DNA of 64,000 nucleotides from Carallia brachiata (lineage: Eukaryota; Streptophyta; Magnoliopsida; Malpighiales; Rhizophoraceae). The stretch is taken from positions 4,624,558 through 4,688,557 of the forward strand of contig JADCRB010000066.1 of assembly GCA_021464245.1 (NCBI GenBank). Reading direction: 5' to 3'. The translations under genes and the position numbers were made by a program. The notes beneath the pieces were generated by a model. It was not told where the DNA came from. It did not search any database and was given only the letters and a program-made list of their open reading frames with translations. The first letter of the stretch is position 1. Each line of letters opens with the position of its first letter. Below are positions 9,053 to 22,700 of the stretch, piece after piece.

Positions 9053-11100
9053 TTTATATTCGAGCGAGCAAGGAGTATACTTTTTTTGTTCAACTTTTCG
9101 CCTTTTATCCTCCTGCAGGCAAGATGTCTACTTTTGTTATTGTTGTCGTCTCGCCTTTTTTACTCGATCTGGCAAGGAGTACACTTTTGTTGTTGTACTT
9201 GTCGTCTTTTATACTCTTGCGGGCAAGGAGCCTGCTTTTGTTGTTGTTGCTGTCTTGCCTTTTATGCTCGTGCGGGCTAGGTGTCTGCTTTGATGCTGTT
9301 GCCGTCTCGCTTTTTATTCTCATGCAGGCAAAGAGCATACTTTTGCTGTTGTACTTTTCACCTTTCATACTCTTACGGGCAAGGAGTTTGATTTTGTTGT
9401 TGTTATCGTCTTGCCTTTTATACTTGTGTAGGCAGTGAGTCTGGTTTTGTTGTTGCTATCGTCTTGCCATTTATACTTGTTCAGGTAAGGACTGTACTCT
9501 TGTTGTTGTACAATTTGCTTTTTATACTCTTGCGGGCAAGGAGTCTACTTTTGCTGTTGTTACAGTCTCGCCTTTTATGCTTATGTGGGCAAGGGGTCTG
9601 GTTTTGATGTTGTTACCATCTCGCCTTTTAGGCAAGGTGTATCCTTTGCTATTGCTATGTCGCCTTGTCTACTCAAGCTGGCAGCGAGTATGCTTTTCTT
9701 GTTGTTGCTATCTTGCCTTTTATACTCGTACGAGCGAGGAGTCTGGTTTTGTTGTTGTTGCCATATTGCCATTTATTCTCCTGCGAGCAAGCAGCATGCT
9801 TTGTTACTGTCGTCTCGCCGTTCATACTATTGTCGGTAAGGAGTCTACGTTTGTTGTTGTTGTTGTCTAGGCTTTTAACTCGTGCAGGCTAGGAGTCTAT
9901 TTTACTGTAGTCACTGTCTCTCTCTTTTATACTTTGCAAGCAAGTAGTATACCTTTGTTGTTGTACTTTTTGCCTTTTACACTCTTGCGGGCAAGGAGCC
10001 TACTTTTGCTGGTGTTGCTGTCTCGACTTTCATGTTCGTGCGAGTAAGGAGTCAGATATTATTGTTGTACCTGTCGCCTTCTTTACTCTTGCGGGCAAAG
10101 AGTCTATTTATACTGTTGTTGCCATCTCGCATTTCATTCTTGTGCGGGTTAAGAGTCTGCTTTGCTTTTGTTGTCGTCTCACCTTTTGTACTCATGCAGG
10201 CATTGAGTATGCTTTTGTCATTGCACTTATTACCTTTTATACTCTTGTGGGCAAGGAGTCTGCTTTTGTTGTTGCTGCTGTCTCGCCTTTTATACTCGTG
10301 TGGGCATGGATACTAGTTTTGTTGTTGTTACCGACTCGCTTTTTACACTCATGCTGGTAAGGAGTATGCTTTTGTTGTTGGTACCATGTCGCCTTTTATT
10401 CTTGTACCGTCTCGTCTTTTATACTCTCGCTGGCAAGGAGTCTGGTTTTGTTGTTGTTGCTGTCTCGCCTTTTATTCTTGTGCGGGTAAGGTACATGCTT
10501 TGTTGTTGCTTTCTCGCCTTTTATTCTCTTGCGGGTAAGGAGTATGCTTCACTGTTGTCGTCTCCCCTTTTGTACTCATGTGTGCAAGGAGTATGATTTT
10601 GTTGTTGTTGCCATCTCGCTTTTTATACTCGCATGGGCAAGGAATCTGCTTCAGTTGTAGTTGTCCTCTCGCCTTTTATACTCAATCAGGTGAGGAGTAT
10701 ACTTTTGTTGTTGTACTTATCATCTTTTATACTTTTGTAGGCAAGGAGTTTGCTTTTGTTGTTGTTGCCATCTTTCTTTTTATACTCTTGCAAGCTTGGT
10801 GTTTGCTTTGCTATTGTTGTCGTCTCACCTTTTATACTCGTACGGGAAAAGAGTGTACTTTTATTGTTGTACCTTTTGCCTTTTATACTCTTACGGGCAA
10901 AAAGTCTACTTTTGTTGTTATTGCTATCTCGCCTTTTATGCCCTTGCAGGCAGGAAGTTTAGATTTGTTGTTGTTATCATCTTGCCTTTTATACTTGTGT
11001 AGGCAAAGAGCGTACTTTTGTTGTTATTCTTCTTGCAGGCAGGGAGTCTGCTTTCGTTGTTGTGGCTGTCTCGGCTTTACACTCATGCGGGTAAAGAGTA

Positions 11101-11279
11101 TGCTTTACTATTGCCATGTCGCCTTTTATACTCATGTTGGCAGCAAGTATGCTTTTATTGTTGTTGTAGTCTCGCCTTTTATACTCCTGCGGTTAAGGAG
11201 TATGCTTTACTGTTGTCGTGTCGCCTTTTATACTCATGTTGGCAGCAAGAATGCTTTTATTGTTGTTGTAGTCTCGCTT
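11101..11279. repeat. Local 102-bp dimer repeat
   Basis: A two-monomer block with the distinctive variant CATGTTGGCAGCAAG recurs at 11133 and 11235, an offset of 102 bp. The flanking text is also shared (TGCTTTACT before, TTTTATTGTTGTTGTAGTC after). It indicates a local duplication of a monomer pair. Confidence 0.8.
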
Positions 11280-12639
11280 TTATAATCGTACGGGTAGGGA
11301 GCTTGGTTTTGTTGTTGTTAATGTGCAGCTTTTCATTCTTGTGTGGGCAAGCAGCATGCTTTGTTGTTGCCGTCATGCCGTTTATGCTGGTGCGGGAAAA
11401 GAGTATGCTTTGTTGTTGCTATCTCATCTTTTATACTCATGTGGGCAAAGAGTCTACTTTTGTTGTTGGTGCCGTTTAGCCCTTCCATTTGTGCAGGCTG
11501 AGAGTCTGTTTTGCTGTGGTTACTGTCTCTCCTTTTCTAATCATGCAGGCAAGGAGTATACTTTACTTGTTTTACTTTTCGCCTTTTATGCTCTTCCAGG
11601 CAAGGAGTCTACTTTTGCTGCTGCTGCCCTCTCGACTTTTATGCTCGTGCAGACAAAGAGTCTGGTTTTGTTGTTGTACTTGTCACCTTTTTTACTCTTG
11701 CAGGGCAAAGAGTCTGATTTTATTGTTGCTGTTGTCTAGCCTTTTGCACTCATGTAGTTTATGCTATTGTTCCCGTCTCACCTTTGATACTTATATGGGC
11801 ATTAAGTATGCTTTTGTTGTTGGACTTTCACCTTCTATACTATTGCGGCGAATGAGTCTGCTTTAGTTGTCGTTGCTGTATCACTTTTTATACTCGTGCT
11901 GGCAAGGATACTAGTTTTGTTGTTGTTACCGACTCGCCTTTTATACTCATGGGGGCAAAGACTAAGCTTTGCTGATGTTGTCTCACCTTTTATACTCGTG
12001 CAAGTAAGGAGCATGCTTTGTTATTGCTGCCTCGCCTTTTATGCTCTTGCGGGCAAGGAGTATGCTTTCCTATTACCGTCTCGCCTTTTATACTTGTGCA
12101 TGCAAGGAGTATGCATTTATTGTTGTTGTTGTCTCGCCTTTTACACTCGCACTACTAAGGAGTCTACTTTTGTTGCAATTGTCATCTCGCCTTTTATAGT
12201 CGTACAGGTAAGGTGCATGCTTTATTGTTGTCGTCTCACCTTTTATACTTGTGCGAGCAAGGAGTATGCAGTTGTTGTTGCCGTCTCACCTTTTATACTT
12301 ATGTCCTCGTGCGGGCAAGTAGTCTAGCTTTGTCGTTGTCATTTTCTTGACTTGTATGCTCGTGCGGGCAAGGAGAATGCTTTTCTTATTGTTAGCAATT
12401 TGCCTTTAATACTCATTTGGGCGAGGAGTCTGGTTTGTTATAGTTGTCATCTCGCCTTTATACGAGTGTGGGCAAGGGGTATGCTTTGCTGTTGCCATCT
12501 TGCCTTTTATACTCATACAAGCAAGAAGTATGCTTTTGTTGTTGTAGCCATCTCACCTTTTGTACTCGTTCGGGCAAGGGGTCTAGTTTTATGCTCTTAT
12601 GAGCTAGGAGTATGCTTTGTTGTTGTTGCCGTCTCACCT

Positions 12640-15600
12640 TGTGTACTCGTGCATGGAAGGAGTATGCTTTTGTTGTTGTTGCTATCTTGCCTTTTATGCT
12701 CGTACGGACAAGGAGTCTGATTTTGGCATAGTCATCATCTTGCCTTTTATACTCATGCAAGCAAGAGTAAGCTTTTATTGTTGTTGTCGTCGTTTTCCTT
12801 TTATACTCATGCGGGTAAGGAGTCTAGTTTTATTGTTGTTGCCATCTTGCCTTTTATATTCATGCGAGTAAAGAGTATGCTTTGTTGTTGACTTCTCGCT
12901 TTTATCCTCGTGCAGGCAAGAAGTCGTCTCTCCTTTTATACTCCTACAGGCAAGGAATATGCTTTTGTTGTTATTGCCTTCTCGCCTTTTGTACTCATCC
13001 GGGCAAGGAGTCTGGGTTTATTGTTGTTGTTACCTCGCTTTTTACACTCGTGCGGGCAAGCATCATGCTTTGTTATTGCCGTCATCCCTTTTATAGTCAT
13101 GCGGGTAAGGAGTAGGCCTTGTTGTTACCATCTTACCTTTTATACTCGTGTGGGCATGCATCATGCTTTGTTCTTGTTGTCATCTCGCCTTTTATAGTCG
13201 TGCAAGCAAGGAGTATGCTTCGTTATTACCATCTTGCCTTTTATAGTCTGGCAGGCGAGGACTGTACTTTTGTTGCTGTACTTGTCGCCTTTATGCTCTC
13301 ATGGGCAAGGAGTCTGCTTTTGTTGTTGATGTTGTCTTGCCTTCTACACTTTTGTGGGCAAAGCGTATACTTTTGGTTTTGCATTTTTTGCACTTTACAT
13401 TACTCTGGGCAAGGAGTCTACGTTTAATACTGTTATCGTCTCACTTTTTATACTCATGTGAGCAAGGAGTCTGGTTTTGTTGTTGTTATCGTTTTACCTT
13501 TTATACTAGGGCTGGTAAAGAGTAAACTTTTGTTGCCATACTTGTCGCATTTTATACTCTTGCAGGCAGGGGGTCTGCTTTTGCTGTTGTTGTCGTCTCG
13601 CCTTCTATACTCCTTTGAGGTAGGAGTCTACTTTGCTGACGTTATCGTCTCGCCTTTTATGCTTGTGCAAGCAAGGAGTATGCTTTTCTTGTTGCACTGT
13701 TTGCCTTTTATGCTCTTACGGGTAAGGAGTCTGCTTTAGTTGTTGTTGCTACCTTGCCTTTTACACTCGCGTTGGCAAGGAGTCTGGTTTTGTTGTTGTT
13801 GTTGTCTCGCCTTTTATAATCGTGCAGGTAAGGAGTATACCTTACTCTTGCTTTTGCCATCTCGCCTTTTATACTCATGCAGCCAAGTAGTATGCTCTTG
13901 TTTTTATTATCGTCTCGCCACTTATAGACGTACAGGCAAGCACTCTGGTTTTGTTGTTGTTGTCGTCTTGCCTTTTATATTCATACGGGCGAGTGGCAGG
14001 TTTTGTTGTTGCTATCATGCCTTTTATATTCCCTGGGCAAAGAGTATGCTTTCTTGCTGTCTCTCGCCTTTTGTACTGTTGAAAGGAAGGACACTAATTT
14101 TGTTGTTGTTGTCGTGTCGCCTTTTACACCAGTGCAGGCCATAAGTTTACTTTGCTGTTGCTACCGTCTTGGCATTTGTACTCGTGCGGTCACGAAGCAT
14201 ACTTTTGTTATTGTAGTTTTTGCCTTTTATGCTCTTGTGGGCAAGGAGTCCACCTTTGTTCTTGTAACTGTCGCACCTTTTGTACTCTTGCAAGCTAGAA
14301 GTCTGCTTTGCTGTTGTTGTCGTCCCGCCTTGTATACTCCTGCGGGCAAGGGGTATACTATTGTAGTTGCATTTTTCGCGTTTTATACTCTTGCGGGTTA
14401 GGAGTTTCGTTTTACTGTTGTTACTGTCTCGCCCTTTTATACTCGTATGGGTAAGGAGTCTGGTTTTGTTGTTGTTGCCATCCCACCTTTTATACTTGTG
14501 CGGGCAGGTAGCATCCTTTTGCTATTGCACTTTTCACCTTTTATACTCTTGTAGGCAACAAGTCTTGTCTTATTGTTATTGTCGTCTAGCCTTTTATTTG
14601 TACAGGTAAGCAGCATGCTTTGTTGTTGCTGTCTTGCCTTTTTTACTGTTGCGTGTAAGGAGTCTGCTTTTGCTATTGTTGCTATCAATGCTATCTTCCC
14701 TTTTATACTTGTGCAGGCAAGGAGTCTGGTTCTGTTATTGTTGTCGTCTCTCTTTTTATACTGATGTGAGAAAGGAGCATACTTTGCAGTTGCCGCCTCG
14801 CCTTTTATACTCCTGCGGGCAAGGAGAATACTTTGACATTGTTGTCTCGCCTTTCATACTCGTGCAGGTAGGGAGCATGCTTTTGTTGTTATTGTCGTCT
14901 CACCCTTTGTAGTCGCACTAGCAAGGACTCCGGTTTTATCATTGTTGTCGTCTCGTCTTTTCTGCTATTGTCTCACTCTTTATACTTTTACGGGGAAGGA
15001 GACTGCATTTGTTGTTGTTGTCGTCTCAACTTGTATACTCGTTCGAGCAAGAAGTATACTTTTTGCCTTTTATACTCTTACGAGCAAGGGTCTCGTTTTT
15101 GTTGTTGCCATCCAGCCTTTTATACATGTGCAAGCAAGAAGCATGCTTTATTGTTGTCGTCTCACCATTTATACTCCTGCAGGCAAGGAGGCTGCTTTCG
15201 TTGTTGTTGTTGTCTTGCCTTTTATACTTATGCAGAAAAGGAGTCTCGTTTAGTTGTTGTTGCTGTCTCGCCTTTTATACTCACGTGGGCAAAGTGTATG
15301 CCTTAATATTGTCGTTTCTTTTTTTATATTTGTGCGGGCAAGGAGCATACGTTTGTTGTAGTCGTCGTCCTGCCTTTTGCACTCGTGCAAGCAATTATTA
15401 CAGTCTCGCCTTTAATATTCACGCAAGTAGGGAGTATTCTTTTGTTGTTGTTGCCATCTCGCCTTTTATGCTCATTCAGGCTAGGAGTCGGCCTTGGTAT
15501 TATTACCGTCTCGCTTTTTATGCTCTTGTAGGCAAGGAGCCTACTTTTGTTGTGGTTACCGTCTCGCCTTTTCTACACATACGGGATAGGAGTCTACTTT

Positions 15601-16797
15601 GTTGTTGTTGCACGCCTTGCCTTTTATGCCTGTGTAGACAAGGAGTTTACTTTTGTTGTTGTACTGTTCATCTTTCCTATTCGTGTGGGCAAGGAGTCTG
15701 CATTTGTTGTTGTTGCAGTCTCACCTTTTATGGATTTGCGGGCCAGGAGTCTGTTTTGTTGTTGTAACCGCCTCACTTTTATACCCGTGCAGGGAAGGAG
15801 TATACTTGTGTTGTTGTACTTTACAACCTTTATACCTCTGTGGGTCCTACTTTTGTTGTTATTGTCGCGTCTCCTTTTGCACCCGTGCCGGCAATGAACA
15901 TGCTTTACTGTTGCTGTCTCGCCTTTTATACTCGTCCGACAAGGGGTATGCTTTATTGTTGCCATCTCGCCTTCTACATTCTTGCAGGCAAGGAGTCTGC
16001 TTTTGTTGTTGTTGTCCTCTCGTCTTTTATACTCGTACGGGCTAGTGTCAGTTTTGCTATTGTTACTGTCTCGCCTTTTATGCTCGCACAGGCAAGGAGT
16101 ATACTTTTATTTTTGTACTTTTTTCCTTTCATATCCTGGCAGGCAAGCAGTCTACTTTTGCTGTTGTTATCATCTCTACTTTTCTACTCATGCAGGAAGG
16201 AGTTTGGTTTTGTTGCTATTGCTGTCTTGCCTTTTTTACTTATGTGGGTAAGGAGTATACTTTTGTTGTTGTACTTGTTGCCTTCTATACTCTTGCGAGA
16301 AAAGAGCCTGCCTTTATTGTTGTTGTTGTCCCCCCTTTTATGCTTTTGCGGGCAATAAGCCTGCTTTGCTGTTGTTGTTGTCCCGACTTTTATGCTCGTG
16401 CGGGAAGGAGTATGCTTTTATTGTTGTTGTCGTCCCATCTTTTATACCCATACAAGCAAGGAGTCAGCTTTTGTTGTGATTGTTGCCTCCCCTTTTATAC
16501 TTGTGCAAGTAAGCAGTATGCATTGTTATTACCTACTTGCCTTTTACACTTGTGCAAACAAGGAGTATGCTTTGTGTTGCCATCTCGCCTTTTACACTCT
16601 TTTGGGCAAGGAGAATGCTTGGCTATTGCCGTCTCTCCTCTTATACTCATGTGGGCAAGGATTGTGTTTTGTCATTCTTGTCTTACCTTTTACACTCATG
16701 TGGGCAGGGAGTATACTTTTGTTATTGCTGTCTTGTCTTTTATACTCGAACGGGTAAGGAGTCCAGGATTGTTGTTGCTGCCGTCTCACCAATTATA
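12640..16797. repeat. ~4.2-kb satellite block, paired with 59870-64000
   Basis: The order of variant monomers in this block recurs at 59870-64000 with a near-constant offset of ~47.2 kb (anchor GCATGCATCATGC 13154 vs GTATGCATCATGC 60388; anchor GGGCAAGGAGAATGCTT 16604 vs 63807). Rare landmarks shared include the short monomers near 15400 and 62600 and the GAAAGGAAGGA block near 14080 and 61310. A third, less similar copy of the first part lies at about 25740-27640 (GCATGCATC at 25861). Small indels of one or a few monomers separate the copies. A 9-base N run interrupts the array just after this block. Confidence 0.82.
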
Positions 16798-17039
16798 CTC
16801 GTTCAAGCAAGCAGCATGCTTTGTTGTTGTCATCTCGCCTTTTATAGTCATGCAGGCAAGGAGTATAGTTCGTTGTTGCCATCTCGCCTTTTGCACTTGG
16901 GTAGGCGAGGAGTATACTTTTGTTATTGTACTTATCGTCTTTTAGACTCTAGCAGGCAAGGAGTCTACTTTTATTGTTGTTGTCGTCTCGCCTTTATACT
17001 CGTACGGGCCAGATGTCTGCTTTGCTGTTGTTCCCATCT

Positions 17040-17048
17040 NNNNNNNNN
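17040..17048. other. Run of nine N
   Basis: Nine undetermined bases lie inside the satellite, probably a small assembly gap or masked consensus conflict. The true length here is unknown. Confidence 0.98.
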
Positions 17049-18429
17049 GAGTATACTTTGTTGTTGTCCTCTCGCTTGTTATACTCGTGTGGGTAAGGAG
17101 TAAGCTTTGTCGTCCCCTGCTCACCTTTTATACTCGTGCAGATAGGGACTATGCTTTTGCTATTGTTGCCGTCTCGTCTTTTATACTTTTGGGTAAGGAG
17201 TCTAGGTTTCTTGTTATTACCGTCTCGCTTTTTATACTCGTGCTGGCAAGCTGCAGGCTTTCTTGTTGCCATCGCGCCTTTTATCATCATGCGGGCAAGA
17301 AGTATGCATTTTTGTTGTTGTCTTTGCTTTTACACTTGGGCGGGCGAGAAGCAAACTTTCGTTGTAGTACTTGTCGCCTTTTATACTCTTGCAGGCAAGG
17401 AGTTTGATTTTGTTGTTGTTGTCATCTTGCCTTATATACTCGTGAGGACTAGGCGTCTGCTTTGCTATTGTTACCATCTTGCCGTTTATAGTCATTCGGC
17501 AAGGAGTTTACTTTTTTTTGTGCTTTTTGCCTTTTATATTCTTCTGGGCAAAGAGTCTACATTTGTTGTTGTTGCTTTGTTTTGCCTTTCTACTCGTTCG
17601 AATAAGAAGTCCGATTTTGTTGTTGTTGCCATTTCACCTTTCATACTTGGGTGCCAGGAGTATAATTTTGATGTTGTACTTGCCGCCTTTTATACTCTTG
17701 CAGGCAAAGAGTCTACTTTTGTCGTTGTTGCTATATCACATTTTATACTCGTGGGGGCTAAGAGTCTGGTTTGTTGTTATTGACTGTCTAGCCTTTATGC
17801 TCGCGCGAGCAAGGAATATGCTTTTGTTGTTGTACTGTTTGCCTTTTATGCCCTTGCGAGCAAGGAGTCTGCTTTTATTGTTGTTACTGTCAAGCCTTTT
17901 ATACTCGTGTGGGCAAGGAGTCTGGTTTTGATATTATTGTCGTCTTGCCATTTATAGTCGTGCGGGCAAGGAGCATACTTTACTATTGTCGTTCTGCCTT
18001 TTAGATTAGCGTGGGCAAGGAGTATGCTTTTGTTGTTATTGTCATCCCACTTTTTATTTTCGTACGAGCAAGGACTCTAGTTTTGCTATTGTTGCCGTCT
18101 CGCCTTTTATAATCCTGTGGGCAAGCAGCATGCTTTGTTGCTGCTGTCTTGCCTTTTGTACTCGTGCGGGGAAGGAGTGTGCTTTGTTGCTACCATTTCG
18201 CTTTTTATACTCTTGCAAGGAAGGAGACGACTTTTGTTGTTGTTGTCATCTCGCCATTTGCACCCGTGTAGGCTGAAGTCTACATTGATGTTGTTAGTGT
18301 CTCGTCTTTTGCACTCATACGGGCAAGGAATATACTTTTATTGTTTTACTTTTCGGCTTTTATGCTCTTGCGAGCAAGTAGCCTACCTCTGTTATTGTTG
18401 CTGTCTCGCCTTTTATACTCAAGCGGGCT

Positions 18430-19775
18430 AGGAGTCTACTTTGCTGTTGCCATGTTGCCTTTTATTCCAGTGTGGTCTAGGAGTCTACTTTGCGGTTGTT
18501 GCTGTCTTGCCTCTTATACTCGCGCAGGCAAGGAGTAGACTTTTGCTGTTACACTTTTCGCCTTTTATGCTCTTGTGGACAAAGAGTCTGCTTTTGTTCA
18601 TGTTGCTGTCTCGTTTTTTTCTACTGTGGGCAAGGAGTCTGGTTTTGTTATTGTTGCTATCTCGCCCTTTATAATCGTTCTTTTCTGTTTTTGTCTCGCC
18701 TTTTATACTTGTGTGGGCAAGGAATTTGATTTGTTATTGTCCTCGTGTCGCCTACTCGCACGAGCAAGGAGTGTACTTTTGATGTTGTACTTTTTGCCTT
18801 TTGTATTCTTGTAGGTAAGGCATCTACTTTTGTTGTTGGTGCTGTCTCGCCTTTTATATTCATGTGGGTATGGAGTTTGGTTTTTTTATTGTTGTTGTCT
18901 CCCCTTTTATAGTCATGTGGGCTAGGAGTCTATTTTGCTGTTGTTGCCACCTCACCTTTTGTACTCGTGTGGGCAAGGAGTATGCCTTTGTTGTTGTTGT
19001 CGTCTTGCCTTTTATGCTTGTACGAGCAAGGCATTTGGTTTTGGTGTAGTCATCGTCTTGCCTTTTATTTTTGTATTTTTTCCCTTTCGTATTCTTGCAG
19101 GCAAAAAGTCTACTTTTGTTGTTGTTACTGTCTCAGCTTTTTTACTCGTGTGGGCAAGAAGTTTGGCTGTTGTTGTTGTCTCCCGTTTTATGCTCTTGCG
19201 GGCTAGAGTCTGCTTTGTTGTTGTTGTCGTCTCACCTTTTGTACTCGTGCAGGGAAGGAGTCTAGTTTTGGTGCAGTCATCATCTTGCCTTTTAGACTCA
19301 AGCGGTCTAGGAGTCTACTTTGTTGTTGCCATGTTGCCTTTTCTTCCTATGTGGTCTAGGAGTCTACTTTGAGGTTGTTGCTGTCTTGCCTCTTATACTC
19401 GCGCGAGCAATGAGTAGACTTTTGTTGTTGTGCTTTTCGCCTTTTATGCTCTTGTGGGTAAGGAGTCTGATTTTGTTCATGTTACTGTCTCACTTTTTTT
19501 CTACTGTGGGCAAGGAGTTTGGTTTTGTTATTGTTGTCGTCTCGCCCTTTACAATCATGTGGGCAATGAGTAAAGAGCATTCTTTTCTTTTTTGTCCTAC
19601 CTTTTATTCTTGTGGGGCAAGGAGTTTGATTTGTTATTGTCCCGTGTTGCCTACTCGCACGAGCAAGGGTGTACTTTTGCTATTGTACTTTTCGCCTTTT
19701 GTACTCTTGTAGGTAAGGCATCTACTTTTGTTGTTAGTGTTGTCTCGCCTTTTATATTCATGTGGGTAATGAGTT
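18430..19775. repeat. ~0.88-kb higher-order repeat, about 1.5 copies
   Basis: The block starting near 18430 recurs from about 19306 with an offset of ~876-879 bp (for example, the rare GAGTAGACTTTTG at ~18533 and ~19412). Shared oddities include the monomer-length distortion around GTCTAGGAGTCTACTTTG and a truncated monomer reading GCCTACTCGCACGAGCAAGG. Similarity fades after ~18875 and ~19775. The intervening 18905-19290 part resembles 59540-59960. Confidence 0.78.
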
Positions 19776-22700
19776 TGGTTTGTTGTTGATGTCGTCTCAC
19801 CTTTTATTCTCGTGCGGGTAAGGAGTATGCTTTACTGTTGTCTCTCGATTTTATACTAGTGCGGGTTAGGAGTATGCTTTGTTGTTGTTCCCGTCTAACC
19901 TTTTATACTCATACGGTAATGAGTCTAGTTTTGTTTTTGTTGTCTCCTCGCCTTTTACATTCGTGCGGACAAGCAACATGCTTTGTTGTTGCCGCCTCAC
20001 CTTTTATACTCATGCAGGAAAAAAGTATTCTTTGTTGTTACTGTCTTGCCTTTCATACTCTTGCGGGCAAGGAGTCGATTTTTGTTGCTGTTGCCTTCTG
20101 ACCTTTTACACTCGTACGACAAGGCATCTGGTTTTGTTGTTGTTGTCTAACCTTTTATACTCGGGTAAGCGAGGAGTATACTTTTATTGTTGTACTTGTT
20201 ACCTTTTATACTCTTGTTGGCAAAGAGTTTACTTTTGTTGTTGTTGTCGTGTCCCCTTTTACACTCGTACGGGCAAAGGGTGTGGCTTTGGTGCTGTTGT
20301 CGTCTCGGCTTTTATACTCGTATGGGCAAGCAACATGCTTTGTTTTTGCCATCCAGCCTTTTATACTTGTGTGGTAAGGAGTGTGCTTTGTGTGTTGTCT
20401 CGCCTTTTATACTCGTGCAGGCAAGGAGTATGCTTTTATTGTTGTTGCCGTCTCACTCTTTATACTCGTACGGGCAAGGTGTCCAATTTTGTTGTTGTTG
20501 CTAACTCGCATTTTACACTCGTACGAGTAAACAACATGCTTGGTTGTTGTCGTCTCGCCTTTTATACTCCTGGGCAAGGAGTTTGTTTTTGTTATTGTGG
20601 CTGTCTCGCCTCTACACTCGGGTGAGCGAGGAGTATAATTTTGTCATTGTGCTTGTCGCCTTTTATACTTTTGGGCAAGGATTCTACTTGTTGTTGTTGT
20701 CGTCTTGCCTTTGATACTCGTGCAGGCAAGGAGTCTGGTTTTGTTGTTGTTGCCAGCTCCCCTTTTACACTCGGGCAGGGGAGGAGTATACCTTTGTTAT
20801 TGTACTTGTCACCTTTTACACTTTTGCGAGAAAGGAGTTTGCTTTTGTTGTTGTTACCGTCGCCCCTTTTATGCTCGTGCAGTCTAGGAGTCTTCTTTGT
20901 TGTTGTTGTCATATGGCCTTTTATACTCGTTTAGACAAGGAGTATACTTTTGTTGTTGCACTTTTTACCTTTATACTCTTGGCGACAAGGAGTCTATTTT
21001 TGTTGTTGTTGATGCCACGCCTTTTATACTCCACTGGGTAAGCAGTCTGGTTTTGTTATTGTTGTTGTCTCGCCCTTTATACTTGTGCGGGCAAGGAGTC
21101 TGGTTTTGCTATTATTGTCGTCTCCCCTTTTATTCTCGTGCGGGTAACGAGTACACATTTCTTGCAGTGCTTTGTTCTTTTATACTCTTAGCAAAGGTCA
21201 GCTTTTGCTGTTGTTGTTGTGTTGCCTTTTATACTCGTGCAGGCAAAGAGTCTGGTTTGGTTATTATTACCGTCTCGCCTTTTAAAGTCGTGCAGACGAG
21301 GAGTCTGCTATGCTATTGTTGCCGTCTCGCCTTTTTTACTCGTGCGCCAAAGGAACATACTTTTATTGTTGTACTTTTTGCCTTTTATACTCTTGCGGGC
21401 AAGGAGTCTGCTTTTGTTATTGTTGTCGTCTCACCTTTTATACTCGTGCGGGAAAAGAGTCTGCTTTTGTTCTAGTTGTCGTCTCACCTTTTATACTCGT
21501 GCGGTCAAGGAGACCAGTTTGCAGTTGATGCTGTCTCGCCTTTTATACTCGTGCGGGTAAGGAGTCTGGTTTTGTTGTTGTTGCCGTCTCGCCTTTTATA
21601 CTCGTGCAAGCAAGGAGCACGCTTTTGTTGTTGTCGTCTCGCACGAGTAGCCGTTATGCCTTTCATACTCATGCAGGCAACGACTATGGTTTGTTGTTGC
21701 CATACCACCTTTTTTTCTCGTGCAGGAAATGAATATGCTTTTGTTGTTGTTGCCTTCTTGACTTATATACTTGTACGGGCAGGAGTCTGGTTTTTGTTGT
21801 TGCCATCTCACCTTTCATACTCGTGCGGTAAGGAGCATGCTTTGTTGTTCTGTCTCGCCTTTTGTACTCCTGTGGGTAAGGGGTATGCTTTGTTGCTGTC
21901 ATCTCTTTTATCTTCCTCATGCTGGCAAAGAGTATGCTTTGTTGTTACTATCTCGCCTTTTATACTCGTACGGGCAAGGAGTCTGGTTTTGTTGTTGTCG
22001 CTGTCTTACCTTTCATACTCGTGCGGGTAAGGAGCATGCTTTGTTGTTCTCTCGCCTTTTATATTCGTACTGGCAAGGAGTATACTTAACTGTCGTCGTG
22101 TCGCCTTTTCTACCCGTGCGGGCAAAGAGTATGCTCAGGTGGACGAGGAGCATATTTTTGTTGTTGTACTTTTCCCCTTTTGTACTTCTGCGTGTAAGGA
22201 GTCTGCTTTTGTTGTTGTTGCCATCTTGTCTTTTACACTTGTACGAGCAAGCAGCATGCTTTACTATTGCTATCTTGCCTTTTATACTCGTACAGGCTAG
22301 GCGTATACTTTTGTTGTTGTACTTTTAGCCTTTTATACTCTTGCGGGCAAGTAGTCTGCTCTTGCTATTGTTGTCATTTCGTATTTTATACTCGTGCGGG
22401 CAGCAGTGGTTTTGTTGTGCTTGCCGTCTTGCTTTTTATACTCGAGTAGGCTAGGAGTATACTTTTGTTGATGCACTTGATGTATTTTATACTCTTGTGG
22501 GCAAGGAATCTACATTTGTTGTTGTTGCTGTTCGTCTTTTATACTCAAGCCAGCAAGGAGTCTATTTTGCTGTTGTTGCTCTCGCCTTTCATGCTCGCGC
22601 GGGCAAGGAGTTTACATTTGCTATTGCTGGTGTCTTGCCTTTTATACTCGTGTAGACAAGGAGTCTGCTTTGTGTCGTTGTCGTCTCGCCTTTTATGCTC

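Noticed and set aside
12458..12760. Minus-strand open frames rich in Lys, Arg, Thr and Asn across the array
   Set aside because: Reverse-complement readings of the same satellite (CAA and AAAGGC runs), with no independent coding signal.
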